Shown: positions 6,778-12,967, counted from the stretch's first letter. The stretch: DNA of 15,729 nt from Parcubacteria group bacterium SW_6_46_9 (GCA_003022255.1 PXPA01000035.1:1-15729), one strand, 5' to 3'. The notes: generated by a model not told the origin, from the sequence alone. A program made the numbers and translations.

Positions 6778-7725
6778 TCAATACTCAAGCAGCAAACACG
6801 ACCAATTAGCCCCAAAGCCAAACGTAAACAAAAGCAGTATATCACCTTGATTGATTACCCCTCCCGCTTCCATGTCATGTAAATTTATTATGTGGTCACA
6901 CGATACAGTATGACCAACTCGAGCTATATTATCAATCCAGATTTTTTCTTGCGATATATCCAGCAACCCCGATAACACCTCCCAGCTACGCCGATTGATA
7001 TTATGCGGCACAACCCAGTCAACATCAGATATGTTTACGTTGGCTAATCTCAAACTCTTTTCAATCGTCTGTTGTGCCCTTGGAAAGTAAGCAGATAAAA
7101 GCTCCTGCTCACGCTCCTTAGCCTCCCAGTAGTATGACTGAAACTGCTGGTGAAAATTAATAATGGCATTTCTATCAGACTCTTTTGTGATTAGAAATGC
7201 ACCGGCGGCATCACTCATAACGTTATACATAACCTCTCGGTTGTCAGCCGGAAGAATGTCTACCGCGACGCATAGTATGGCTTTCTTAGAGTTGGTTTGG
7301 AGTATATCTTGAGCAATATCAATGACTGAGAATAACCCTCCGCACCCTTGCTGCGACACCGCTAATGGACGTACTCGGGTTAATCCAAGATCATCAGCCA
7401 GCTGAGCAACAGGATAAGAAAAGCGGTCAAGCAGTTCTTTGTCTTTTGCTTGCTGTTTTGGCACACCGCGATATAAAAATAATGTATCTATTTGATCGCG
7501 GTCTATGCTAGACTCAGCTATGGTGGCTGCGGCACACTCTCTGACTAATTTATAAGCTGATTCGTCTTTAGATAGCAGATAGGAATTTTCAAAACCGGTA
7601 TCCCGAAGAAACGCAACCTCTGAAGTAACTTTTCCGTCAGCAGCCAGTTCATCAATAGACATTCGCTTAGAAGGAAGAGCGTAATTATAATGTGATATTC
7701 CAATTGATGGTTTCTGTTTTTTCAT
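6778..7725 (-). CDS. KAS III-like condensing enzyme or acyltransferase
   Basis: A 315-residue thiolase-fold protein similar to beta-ketoacyl-ACP synthase III. Cys128 in SQQGCGGLFSVI is the acyl-accepting nucleophile, and His241 in VVPHNINRRSW is the second catalytic residue. The third residue, Asn in FabH (GNTSAA), is His272 here (VGHTVSCDH), with Asp277 nearby. This departs from the classical Cys-His-Asn triad. KAS III relatives with altered triads, such as CerJ, transfer acyl groups to O or N rather than forming C-C bonds, so either chemistry is possible. No malonyl-transacylase, ketoreductase or dehydratase is present, so at most one condensation seems likely. It overlaps the PPTase gene by 41 bases. 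Confidence 0.85.
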   Translation of the reverse strand: MKKQKPSIGISHYNYALPSKRMSIDELAADGKVTSEVAFLRDTGFENSYLLSKDESAYKLVRECAAATIAESSIDRDQIDTLFLYRGVPKQQAKDKELLDRFSYPVAQLADDLGLTRVRPLAVSQQGCGGLFSVIDIAQDILQTNSKKAILCVAVDILPADNREVMYNVMSDAAGAFLITKESDRNAIINFHQQFQSYYWEAKEREQELLSAYFPRAQQTIEKSLRLANVNISDVDWVVPHNINRRSWEVLSGLLDISQEKIWIDNIARVGHTVSCDHIINLHDMEAGGVINQGDILLLFTFGFGANWSCLLLEY

Positions 7726-8374
7726 GATGAGGTTGTGCTACTGCGCCAAAAACGTTTTCGGTTATCATCAAAACGTCAACACACCAATGAGAGATTGGTA
7801 GCGGAGCCGACACGCGGACTCGGTATTGTTCATTGTATGGCAAAACTGACTGAATACTGACACTAGCAGGTGGTATAGATAGCCCACACCCATCTGCCTT
7901 CATAACCGCCTCCTTTATTACCCATAAAAATGTCACATACATGTTCGGATCAGCAAAATACTGGTTGGTACCTTCGCGCTCCTTACTCGATGAAATATAC
8001 GAGAGCATTGATTTATCCCGGCGTTGCACCGTCTCAACATCAACACCCACGAGCCTCTCGGAAGCAGCTGATACACCAACACCGTCACGATGGCTGATTG
8101 AAATATGATTTGCCTGAGATACTGTTTTGTCATCGTGCTCTATGTATGGCTGTCCCGAGTTAAAATACCCTATCTCTAACCGTGACAACTGTAATGGCAC
8201 TTTTACCATCTGTAAAACAGCACTCTTTACAGATATCCGGCCAGCCAACCAATCGGTAGCAACCGGATCAGACAATTCACAAATAATATTTTTCTCTGAA
8301 TTAGAAAGAAATTTATCTAATAAGTCCTGCTTAGTGAGCAAGTTATTTGACACCCCTCGTACGTGAATACGCAT
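7685..8374 (-). CDS. Sfp-type 4'-phosphopantetheinyl transferase
   Basis: It activates carrier proteins by transferring phosphopantetheine from CoA to the conserved Ser. Motifs from the preferred start (229 residues) are WLAGRISVKSAV (42-53), SISHRDGVGVSAA (92-104), VGVDVE with Mg ligands Asp112 and Glu114, and LWVIKEAVMKADGCGLSIPP (150-169) with Glu155 and Lys159. This is the larger Sfp type used for secondary metabolism, not the short AcpS type. It is the first gene of the operon. I prefer the ATG at 8374 because a strong extended -10 promoter places the transcript start exactly on that A. The longer frame to 8422 would run through this promoter and abut the divergent gene. Confidence 0.9.
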   Translation of the reverse strand: MRIHVRGVSNNLLTKQDLLDKFLSNSEKNIICELSDPVATDWLAGRISVKSAVLQMVKVPLQLSRLEIGYFNSGQPYIEHDDKTVSQANHISISHRDGVGVSAASERLVGVDVETVQRRDKSMLSYISSSKEREGTNQYFADPNMYVTFLWVIKEAVMKADGCGLSIPPASVSIQSVLPYNEQYRVRVSAPLPISHWCVDVLMITENVFGAVAQPHHEKTETINWNITL

Positions 8375-8380
8375 GTAAGT

Positions 8381-8409
8381 ATTATCACAAAAAGCAGCAA
8401 GATGGTAAA
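8381..8409 (-). promoter_or_regulatory. Extended -10 promoter of the biosynthetic operon, leaderless
   Basis: On the minus strand TTTACC (8404-8409) is followed by a 17-base spacer and GATAAT (8381-8386), preceded by TGT, making an extended -10 (TGTGATAAT). Six bases separate the -10 from the ATG at 8374. Transcription would begin at the start codon itself, giving a leaderless mRNA. Confidence 0.65.
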
Positions 8410-8411
8410 AT
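8382..8411 (+). promoter_or_regulatory. Extended -10 promoter of the divergent trio, overlapping the operon promoter
   Basis: On the plus strand TGGTAAAAT (8403-8411) is an extended -10 box, with a weak -35 TTATCA at 8382-8387 and an 18-base spacer. The expected start is near 8418, about five bases before the ATG at 8423. It shares bases with both boxes of the minus-strand promoter, so the two could not be occupied together. Confidence 0.45.
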
Positions 8412-8422
8412 TTATGTAGCAT

Positions 8423-8932
8423 ATGAATATTTTGTTGTATATGTTCATAGTTTACACACTACTGCTTTTAGTCATGGGTGGATATGTAGCGAATCTAGAA
8501 AAGACAGCTCGTATGAGTGTCACCTCCTTCTTAGTCATGGGTAGTGCATGGGTGATATTTGCCAGCTGGCTATTTATACCCTCGACACTAGCCAGTGTTA
8601 TCATTGCCCTTACTCTGATTTGTGTTTGCATCAGTATATACCGAACCAGAAATACACATATACTCTTTAACTACAAGAGTAATTTTGTTGCCAAAGCCAT
8701 TGAAGACAGCTTTAGCACGTTATTGACAAAATTCAAAAAAGACAAGAATATTTACACACACGATGATTCAGGGGTTATAATTAGACATACAAGCCTGGTA
8801 ACGGTTTTTTCTGTTGGATTAATTTCATTCGCACAAAAGCAGACCACAGAAAAAGCCAGGCTTATTCGCTCCCTGATTCTCAAAAAAATCGATACCGCAT
8901 ACCCAACTATCCACATTAATCTCACTAACTGA
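8423..8932 (+). CDS. Small membrane protein of unknown function
   Basis: The 169-residue protein has a membrane-embedded N-terminal half and a cytosolic C-terminal half. Predicted segments lie at about 2-22, 34-52 and 55-73, the last followed by positive residues (YRTRN). Residues 83-169 are soluble, Lys-rich and of mixed helix and strand, ending INLTN. I do not recognise a family. As first gene of a trio with a SRPBCC protein and an acyltransferase, it could anchor the pathway or move its product at the membrane; this is inference. An ATG at 8441 is an alternative start. There is no Shine-Dalgarno sequence at either, and the next gene starts three bases after its stop. Confidence 0.7.
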   Translation: MNILLYMFIVYTLLLLVMGGYVANLEKTARMSVTSFLVMGSAWVIFASWLFIPSTLASVIIALTLICVCISIYRTRNTHILFNYKSNFVAKAIEDSFSTLLTKFKKDKNIYTHDDSGVIIRHTSLVTVFSVGLISFAQKQTTEKARLIRSLILKKIDTAYPTIHINLTN

Positions 8933-8935
8933 CTT

Positions 8936-9382
8936 ATGCCTAAAGTTCACAAAACAGTTGATGTAGATGTCGATGCCAAAAAAGCTATCAATTACATAGC
9001 AGATGTGAGGAATCACCCCGCCTTTATACCTCCTCTTAAATCCATTGAAAGTGTTGAAGAGGATCCACGACTGCACGAGACAGACTGGGATTGGACGTTT
9101 GTAATGGCTGGCGTTGAGTTACACGGAAAGTCACAAACCACAAAGTATGAAGAGGGTAAAGTTTTCACGTACAAAACATGGGGAGAGATTGAGAGCAAGT
9201 TTACGTACAAAATAGAAGACAACAACGGACAACAAGAGCTCTCGATCGAGGTTGAGTATGAAATGCCGGAAGGAGTCATAGCCGAGGCTGCCAACAAAAC
9301 ACTTGTCCAAAATATAAACGAAAAATCTGCCCAACAAGCTGTTGAAAACCTGAAGGTGATATTAGAGTCAGCTGATAACTAA
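8936..9382 (+). CDS. SRPBCC / polyketide-cyclase-like protein
   Basis: A 148-residue protein with the helix-grip (START/Bet v1-like) pattern of Polyketide_cyc2 and coenzyme Q-binding families. It has a first strand (PKVHKTVDVDVD), a helix AINYIADVRNHPAFIP typical of 'V..yi.D..n...w.P', alternating strands from 45 to 120, and a long C-terminal helix (about 122-147). Such proteins bind hydrophobic ligands and can act as cyclases, aromatases or carriers. No catalytic residues are certain. Its place beside a carrier-based pathway suggests binding or shaping of the product or an intermediate. It is probably co-transcribed with its neighbours, with gaps of three and eight bases. Confidence 0.8.
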   Translation: MPKVHKTVDVDVDAKKAINYIADVRNHPAFIPPLKSIESVEEDPRLHETDWDWTFVMAGVELHGKSQTTKYEEGKVFTYKTWGEIESKFTYKIEDNNGQQELSIEVEYEMPEGVIAEAANKTLVQNINEKSAQQAVENLKVILESADN

Positions 9383-9390
9383 TTCAGCTT

Positions 9391-10008
9391 GTGACAAAGA
9401 TAGCGCAACATCTATTATACTGGTTGGCCTACATACCGATTCGTTTTATTTTGAGGATAAAAACTGATCAATCATTCACCGCAAGTGATTTGCGACATCA
9501 GTCGTACATACTCGTAGCAAATCACGTCTCCCGTCTTGATACATTATTTTTACTAGCATTACCTTGGGAGCTGTACAAGAAACTTACACCGATTTATTTT
9601 CTTACTGATCAAAAAGAGTTTAATAAGCCATGGCTAGCCCCTTTTCTGCATCTGCTCGGAGCCTACCCACTTCCTCACAACAAATGGACGCTTGAGCAGT
9701 ATTTTGCGCAAACAATACAAAAAGTAACTAACGGTAATAACGTCATGATTTTTCCAGAAGGTGAGGTTCAAGCCAAACTAGATCCGTTAGAAGTGTCTCC
9801 GGGGCTTGGATATCTCATCTCCCGAACAACTGCTCCGGTTATTCCTGTGCGTATCCGCATTACTTCTTTTGGGTATAAGAGTTTTTTTACTAAAAAAAAT
9901 AATGTGCAGTTAACACTAAAAAAACCACTGTCATTAAACGTAGATAACACTGAAAATGGTTTAGATATATACCGAGAAATATCTCGTGATGTGTTCAGTA
10001 AAGTCTGA
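9391..10008 (+). CDS. PlsC-type (1-acyl-glycerol-3-phosphate-like) acyltransferase
   Basis: A 205-residue membrane-associated acyltransferase. Motif I is NHVSRLD (His45-x4-Asp50), motif III is FPEGEV (121-126) and motif IV is VIPVRI (150-155), with a hydrophobic N-terminus (about 8-22). The family moves acyl groups from acyl-ACP or acyl-CoA to a glycerolipid hydroxyl or other acceptors. FPEGEV has Glu where many lysophosphatidate enzymes have Thr/Ser-Arg, so the acceptor may differ. The start is GTG at 9391. Given the cluster, it may acylate the pathway's product, but a housekeeping lipid role cannot be excluded. Confidence 0.88.
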   Translation: MTKIAQHLLYWLAYIPIRFILRIKTDQSFTASDLRHQSYILVANHVSRLDTLFLLALPWELYKKLTPIYFLTDQKEFNKPWLAPFLHLLGAYPLPHNKWTLEQYFAQTIQKVTNGNNVMIFPEGEVQAKLDPLEVSPGLGYLISRTTAPVIPVRIRITSFGYKSFFTKKNNVQLTLKKPLSLNVDNTENGLDIYREISRDVFSKV

Positions 10009-10028
10009 CTCCGCGTGGCTCGACTCGG

Positions 10029-11105
10029 TTACAGTTGCGTCACATTTTCAACAAACTGCCGTTGGAAAAACGTGACGTTAGTTATAAGCCAGCCGGCAAG
10101 CTTGAGCCCCGCTCCAACAATCGGGTTATTTGACAGTATGATTTTGCGAGCTCGTTCGGTACCGTTGATAACGTGAGAAGCTTTAGCTTGGCGAACCTGT
10201 GCATATGTTTCTGTGTCTTCCTCAATGACAGCAGACGCGGCTGCTTGACCGTCATCAATCCCTAAATTCATCCCGCGACCACCAACCGGAGAGTGGGCAT
10301 GAGCGGCGTCACCAGCCAGGAGCACTCGGCCGGTGACGTACGATTCGGCGTGGCGAACAGAAATACGGAAATTGCCAGTATGGCGAACAGCTTCTATATC
10401 CAGATCCAACGGTAAGGCAGATACGCTGTTAGGCGTAGAAGAAACGAGGCGCACACGCCCTCTTCCCATGGGAAGCATAACCAAGACGTCACGCTGATCA
10501 CAGTCGCCATCCAGCATCCAGGCGTTAATTTTGTGTGTATCGTAATCTTCCGGCAATAGTTCCAGATCAGCAATTGACCAGGTTTCCGCAAGCTCATAGC
10601 CTTCATAATGTATTCCCAGCGATTCTCTTGTCGTTGATGCCACACCATCAGCGCCAATAACCCAGTCGTAGGTTGCCGTGCGTCCGTCGGCAAACGTAGC
10701 GGTAGCAGATGTGCCCTTCGTTTCTACATCGACAACCTGTCGGCCGTACTGAACATCCACCCCAAGAGATGCAAGCGTCTCGCTCATGATGGTTTCGGTT
10801 TTATCCTGCGGTAAGCCAGTAATAAAATCGGTTGGGTCTGTGTGGTTTGTTATATCGACATCAACCAAGCGCTTACAGTCACGATACAGGTCAACTCGCG
10901 TAATCTGCACGCCGGATTCAGCCAGCTTATCACCTACCCCGGTGCGGTTTAGTGTCTCAATGCTTTTCGGTAGAATACCGACCGCCCGTGATAACGTAGA
11001 GGGAGCGTCTTTCGCATCCACAATTTCCGGAATCACGCCGCGGCGAGCCAACTCAAGTGCAGCCGTAAGACCGGTTGGTCCAGCTCCAACAATGAGTACA
11101 TTCAT
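10029..11105 (-). CDS. PHBH-fold FAD-dependent monooxygenase
   Basis: The 358-residue flavoprotein has the three fingerprints of class A aromatic hydroxylases (UbiH/PheA type): VGAGPTGLTAALELA (6-20), the DG motif VIGADGVAS (149-157) and the GD motif LLAGDAAHAHSPVGGRGMN (262-280). It uses NAD(P)H and O2 to hydroxylate a phenol- or quinone-like substrate, or to epoxidise. At 358 residues it is slightly short but complete. It is convergent with the acyltransferase, 20 bases apart. The GC content is visibly higher than in the biosynthetic cluster, so it may be an unrelated resident gene. Transcription is probably leaderless from the adjacent promoter. Confidence 0.9.
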   Translation of the reverse strand: MNVLIVGAGPTGLTAALELARRGVIPEIVDAKDAPSTLSRAVGILPKSIETLNRTGVGDKLAESGVQITRVDLYRDCKRLVDVDITNHTDPTDFITGLPQDKTETIMSETLASLGVDVQYGRQVVDVETKGTSATATFADGRTATYDWVIGADGVASTTRESLGIHYEGYELAETWSIADLELLPEDYDTHKINAWMLDGDCDQRDVLVMLPMGRGRVRLVSSTPNSVSALPLDLDIEAVRHTGNFRISVRHAESYVTGRVLLAGDAAHAHSPVGGRGMNLGIDDGQAAASAVIEEDTETYAQVRQAKASHVINGTERARKIILSNNPIVGAGLKLAGWLITNVTFFQRQFVENVTQL

Positions 11106-11111
11106 GCCTCA

Positions 11112-11140
11112 ATCATAGCACGCCGGGCCGGGAATCTCAC
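11112..11140 (-). promoter_or_regulatory. Extended -10 promoter of the monooxygenase, leaderless
   Basis: On the minus strand GTGAGA (11135-11140), a 17-base spacer and TATGAT (11112-11117), preceded by TGC, form an extended -10 promoter. Six bases separate the -10 from the ATG at 11105, the same geometry as the operon promoter. The -35 and most of the spacer lie inside a repeat that recurs at 12580-12598. Confidence 0.6.
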
Positions 11141-11186
11141 CCGTGCAATTCATACACGTTCATCACGGTGCAGGCATGAACACAAT
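11122..11186. repeat. Dispersed repeat, copy A (split by a 34-base insert)
   Basis: GCCGGGCCGGGAATCTCAC at 11122-11140 and CATGAACACAAT at 11175-11186 recur at 12580-12609, where the two blocks are directly joined (one base of difference in the first block). In copy A they are separated by 34 bases containing CCGTG...CACGG and TGCA...TGCA inverted pairs. The two copies flank the kinase region in the same orientation. Confidence 0.6.
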
Positions 11187-11412
11187 CTCGCCGATCCTCC
11201 TATTTCTTGTTTCGCTTTACTTAACATCCGAAATTTCTGCTAGCGCAGAATCGGATAAAAGGCAAAGAGGGTTGTTTTTATCCCTCAACTTTGAAACCGG
11301 TAGTTTTCAACGCTCGCAAGCTCGCTGTGCTGGAAGTGTAACGACCGAATACTCTCAGGGGTGCTTTCCAATACGAGAACAAATGTTCGAGTACTGGTTT
11401 GGAAAAGGTTAA
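11176..11412 (+). CDS. Possible small exported protein
   Basis: The ATG at 11176 opens 78 codons. The first 24 residues have a signal-peptide look (SPILLFLVSLYLTSEISASA) but lack positive charges at the N-terminus. The mature part is polar with two Cys (about 62 and 74) and ends EYWFGKG. There is no homology I recognise, and a 12-bp bulged hairpin (11226-11256) lies inside the frame. The start codon falls in the dispersed repeat. An upstream ATG at 11143 would extend it by 11 residues and spoil the signal peptide. Nothing else convincing is seen in 11106-11486. Confidence 0.3.
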   Translation: MNTISPILLFLVSLYLTSEISASAESDKRQRGLFLSLNFETGSFQRSQARCAGSVTTEYSQGCFPIREQMFEYWFGKG

Positions 11413-11486
11413 ACTCAGCTTCCTCCTTCAGCTCTTCTCGTTTTTTTAGGGTACAGCTCTGGCGGTTAAGGTATTCCTACGTGAAA

Positions 11487-12341
11487 TTATTCTTGAAGTT
11501 GTTGTTCAAGAATATTAGCAGACTTGAGCGGAAATCCTTTCTTCGCCCACTCTTGAATTGCAGAGTGGATCTTTCCTTTTCTTTGCATCAAGTATGACTT
11601 GTATTCTTTCGCCTTTTTGAAGGTAATACTGTCCATCAACTCGCTAATGTCCTGGGAGGTTAATCTTTCTACTTGCTTTACATACGGTTGAAAGTCGGAA
11701 TAATTCACATTTTCTTCTCTAAAATATTCTATCATTGACAGGTGATTATCATTCTGGGCGCCACTTCCTTCGAGGCACCAACCTGTGTGACTTGGGTTAT
11801 CTATATTAAAAGGGAGCGCAAAAGCGCCAATACTTTCTTTTTCCGATTCAGGGTGAGGACCACTTAGTTGGTGGTCTATTGAAATTACATTTTTGTTTTC
11901 CGTTACCAAGTAGTCTCCGGTCTTTTTGTCATAATTACCCACTAAAAGATGTAGAGTCATGTAGCTTATGATATCTGAGATATTTCTCTCAATTATCTCC
12001 GCTCTTTGATCGCGATCAAAACTGCTTAAGACTGTACCGATATATGGGCGCAAAAAAATTTCCTTTTCGAAATCAGCTGAAATGTCGCCATCTTCAATTC
12101 TTTTTCTAACAGGTTCAATCTCTCGAACAGATTTAATGTCAACAGAAATAGAGGGAAGTCCTAGATATTCAGCCAAGTTATACACAAACTTTGCTCGCTT
12201 ATTTACATCAACAAGATCAACGCAAAAAGGGCGGTCGCTTAATGACTTAGTGATCTTGCCGATTATCTTGTTTTCTTCTGCATCTTCGAGAACAAAGACT
12301 TTATTAATACTTTCGGTTTTATCTAAAAGCTTATACTCCAT
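11487..12341 (-). CDS. Orphan HipA/PI-kinase-like protein
   Basis: A 284-residue protein with the C-terminal hallmark of HipA-like and related atypical kinases. LHLLVGNYDKKTGDYLV (130-146) carries the catalytic Asp138 in NxD, and VISIDHQLSG (152-161) carries the metal-binding Asp156. The expected Asn five residues after the catalytic Asp is Asp143. The N-terminal part (VFVLEDAEENKIIGKI, about 15-30) could be the small lobe with its nucleotide-binding lysine. There is no adjacent HipB-like helix-turn-helix antitoxin. HipA kinases phosphorylate aminoacyl-tRNA synthetases, but this is a remote relative and its target is unknown. The gene is AT-rich and flanked by repeats, which suggests mobility. 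Confidence 0.6.
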   Translation of the reverse strand: MEYKLLDKTESINKVFVLEDAEENKIIGKITKSLSDRPFCVDLVDVNKRAKFVYNLAEYLGLPSISVDIKSVREIEPVRKRIEDGDISADFEKEIFLRPYIGTVLSSFDRDQRAEIIERNISDIISYMTLHLLVGNYDKKTGDYLVTENKNVISIDHQLSGPHPESEKESIGAFALPFNIDNPSHTGWCLEGSGAQNDNHLSMIEYFREENVNYSDFQPYVKQVERLTSQDISELMDSITFKKAKEYKSYLMQRKGKIHSAIQEWAKKGFPLKSANILEQQLQE

Positions 12342-12350
12342 ATCTCATGA

Positions 12351-12440
12351 TTACGTAAATTTAGCCCTTTCCTTTAAGAGGCGAGTGCTTAAATCCAGAT
12401 CCGTTACCTCTATGAGCCACTCTGCCCCATCTCTATTCAT
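12351..12440 (-). CDS. Possible 29-residue micro-ORF before the kinase
   Basis: ATG at 12440 to TAA at 12351, nine bases ahead of the kinase start. The peptide includes DGAEWLIEVTDLDLSTRLL and is charged and amphipathic. Its ATG overlaps the TGA of the previous micro-ORF (ATGA), an arrangement typical of coupled genes. It could be a small partner of the kinase or part of a frameshifted gene. Confidence 0.3.
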   Translation of the reverse strand: MNRDGAEWLIEVTDLDLSTRLLKERAKFT

Positions 12441-12598
12441 AATAACCGTGTGATTAAATCAGGTGCTTCAGCAGGTTCAGCACACTTCTCCTGGCACAAA
12501 CGAACCCTTACCTTCTTAAGAGAAAGAAGCGCTTGCACTGAGCAAGATTTGAATGGAGTGAAAATCGCGCCGAAGTACTGCCGGACCGGGAATCTCAC
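12437..12598 (-). CDS. Possible 53-residue micro-ORF or gene remnant
   Basis: GTG at 12598 (inside repeat copy B) to TGA at 12437. The peptide has a basic C-terminal half (LSLKKVRVRLCQEKCAEP) and ends DLITRLL, echoing DLSTRLL of the next ORF. Together with that ORF it could be a single gene of about 80 codons broken by a frameshift at 12437-12440. No homolog is recognised and no ribosome-binding site is seen. Confidence 0.25.
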   Translation of the reverse strand: MRFPVRQYFGAIFTPFKSCSVQALLSLKKVRVRLCQEKCAEPAEAPDLITRLL

Positions 12599-12609
12599 AT
12601 GAACACAAT
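12580..12609. repeat. Dispersed repeat, copy B (uninterrupted)
   Basis: Thirty bases matching both blocks of copy A (11122-11140 and 11175-11186), here fused. It starts TGCCGGACC when the preceding T is included, the same nine bases as the plus-strand reading of the tRNA-Gln 3' end (12811-12819). Confidence 0.6.
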
Positions 12610-12613
12610 TTAA

Positions 12614-12791
12614 TGTCGGACCTGGATTCGCCTACAAATATTTTTCCTGACGGAAAAATTTCGTAGGCTGCCCCTCGCGGTACTCGCCTTATCCAGCTGC
12701 TGAAATAGAATTATAGCAGCTGGATAAACTCGTACAACGCTGCGGCCTTCGAATCCAGGCAGAAGCAGCAAACGCTGCTTCTTGTCCGGCA
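12614..12791 (+). ncRNA. Candidate structured RNA of about 178 bases, unknown family
   Basis: Nearly every part of this stretch is paired. TGTCGGA (12614-12620) pairs with TCCGGCA (12785-12791). CCTGGATTCG (12621-12630) pairs with CGAATCCAGG (12750-12759). A 9-bp hairpin with an AAAC loop sits at 12761-12782, an imperfect hairpin with a TGAC loop at 12631-12667, and a perfect 13-bp hairpin at 12689-12727, with GTAC/GTAC (12680-12683, 12732-12735) closing around it. On the plus strand the outer helix has one G-T wobble, on the minus strand a C-A mismatch, which favours the plus strand. It is not a tRNA (no T-loop) and not tmRNA (no tag ORF). A DNA-level role, such as an integration or excision site, is also possible. 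Confidence 0.4.
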
Positions 12792-12809
12792 CCACTCACT
12801 TCGTTCGTG

Positions 12810-12881
12810 CTGCCGGACCTGGGTTCGAACCAGGATTTCTGCGACCAGAACGCAGCGTCCTGCCAGTTAGACGATCCGGCA
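12810..12881 (-). tRNA. tRNA-Gln (anticodon CUG)
   Basis: A complete 72-base cloverleaf. The acceptor stem TGCCGGA/TCCGGCA is fully paired and the D-arm has AACTGGCA as loop. The anticodon stem CTGCG/CGCAG carries loop TTCTGGT, giving CTG at 34-36. The variable loop is AAAT, and the T-arm is CCTGG-TTCGAAC-CCAGG. The U1-A72 pair and discriminator G73 are typical identity elements of tRNA-Gln. CCA is not encoded. Confidence 0.95.
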
Positions 12882-12900
12882 TTACACAAAAGCCATCAAC

Positions 12901-12929
12901 AAAATAGCAGTATCAGGACCGGTTTTCAA
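12901..12929 (-). promoter_or_regulatory. Promoter of tRNA-Gln
   Basis: On the minus strand TTGAAA (12924-12929), a 17-base spacer and TATTTT (12901-12906) preceded by TGC form an extended -10 promoter. The start would lie about 13 bases ahead of the tRNA. Confidence 0.6.
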
Positions 12930-12967
12930 TGCTTTTCCGTACTTACAGATTACTATATGACAAATAC

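Noticed and set aside
6777..6845. Longer start for the thioester reductase
   Set aside because: The extra 23 residues only overlap the KAS gene; the Rossmann motif begins shortly after the ATG at 6776.
8375..8422. Longer start of the PPTase
   Set aside because: It would run through the operon promoter and touch the divergent start codon; the ATG at 8374 sits at the expected transcript start.
10009..10028. Bidirectional terminator between the convergent acyltransferase and monooxygenase genes
   Set aside because: The 20-base gap has no convincing stem with a T-run on either strand.
12614..12791. Interpretation as tmRNA, SRP RNA or a tRNA with an intron
   Set aside because: GGATTCG and a TCCGGCACCA-like end caught the eye, but there is no T-loop, no tag ORF and no SRP tetraloop region.
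12610..12889. Minus-strand ORFs of 61 and 66 codons over the tRNA and hairpins
   Set aside because: They are created by the tRNA-Gln gene and the inverted repeats; no protein-like features.
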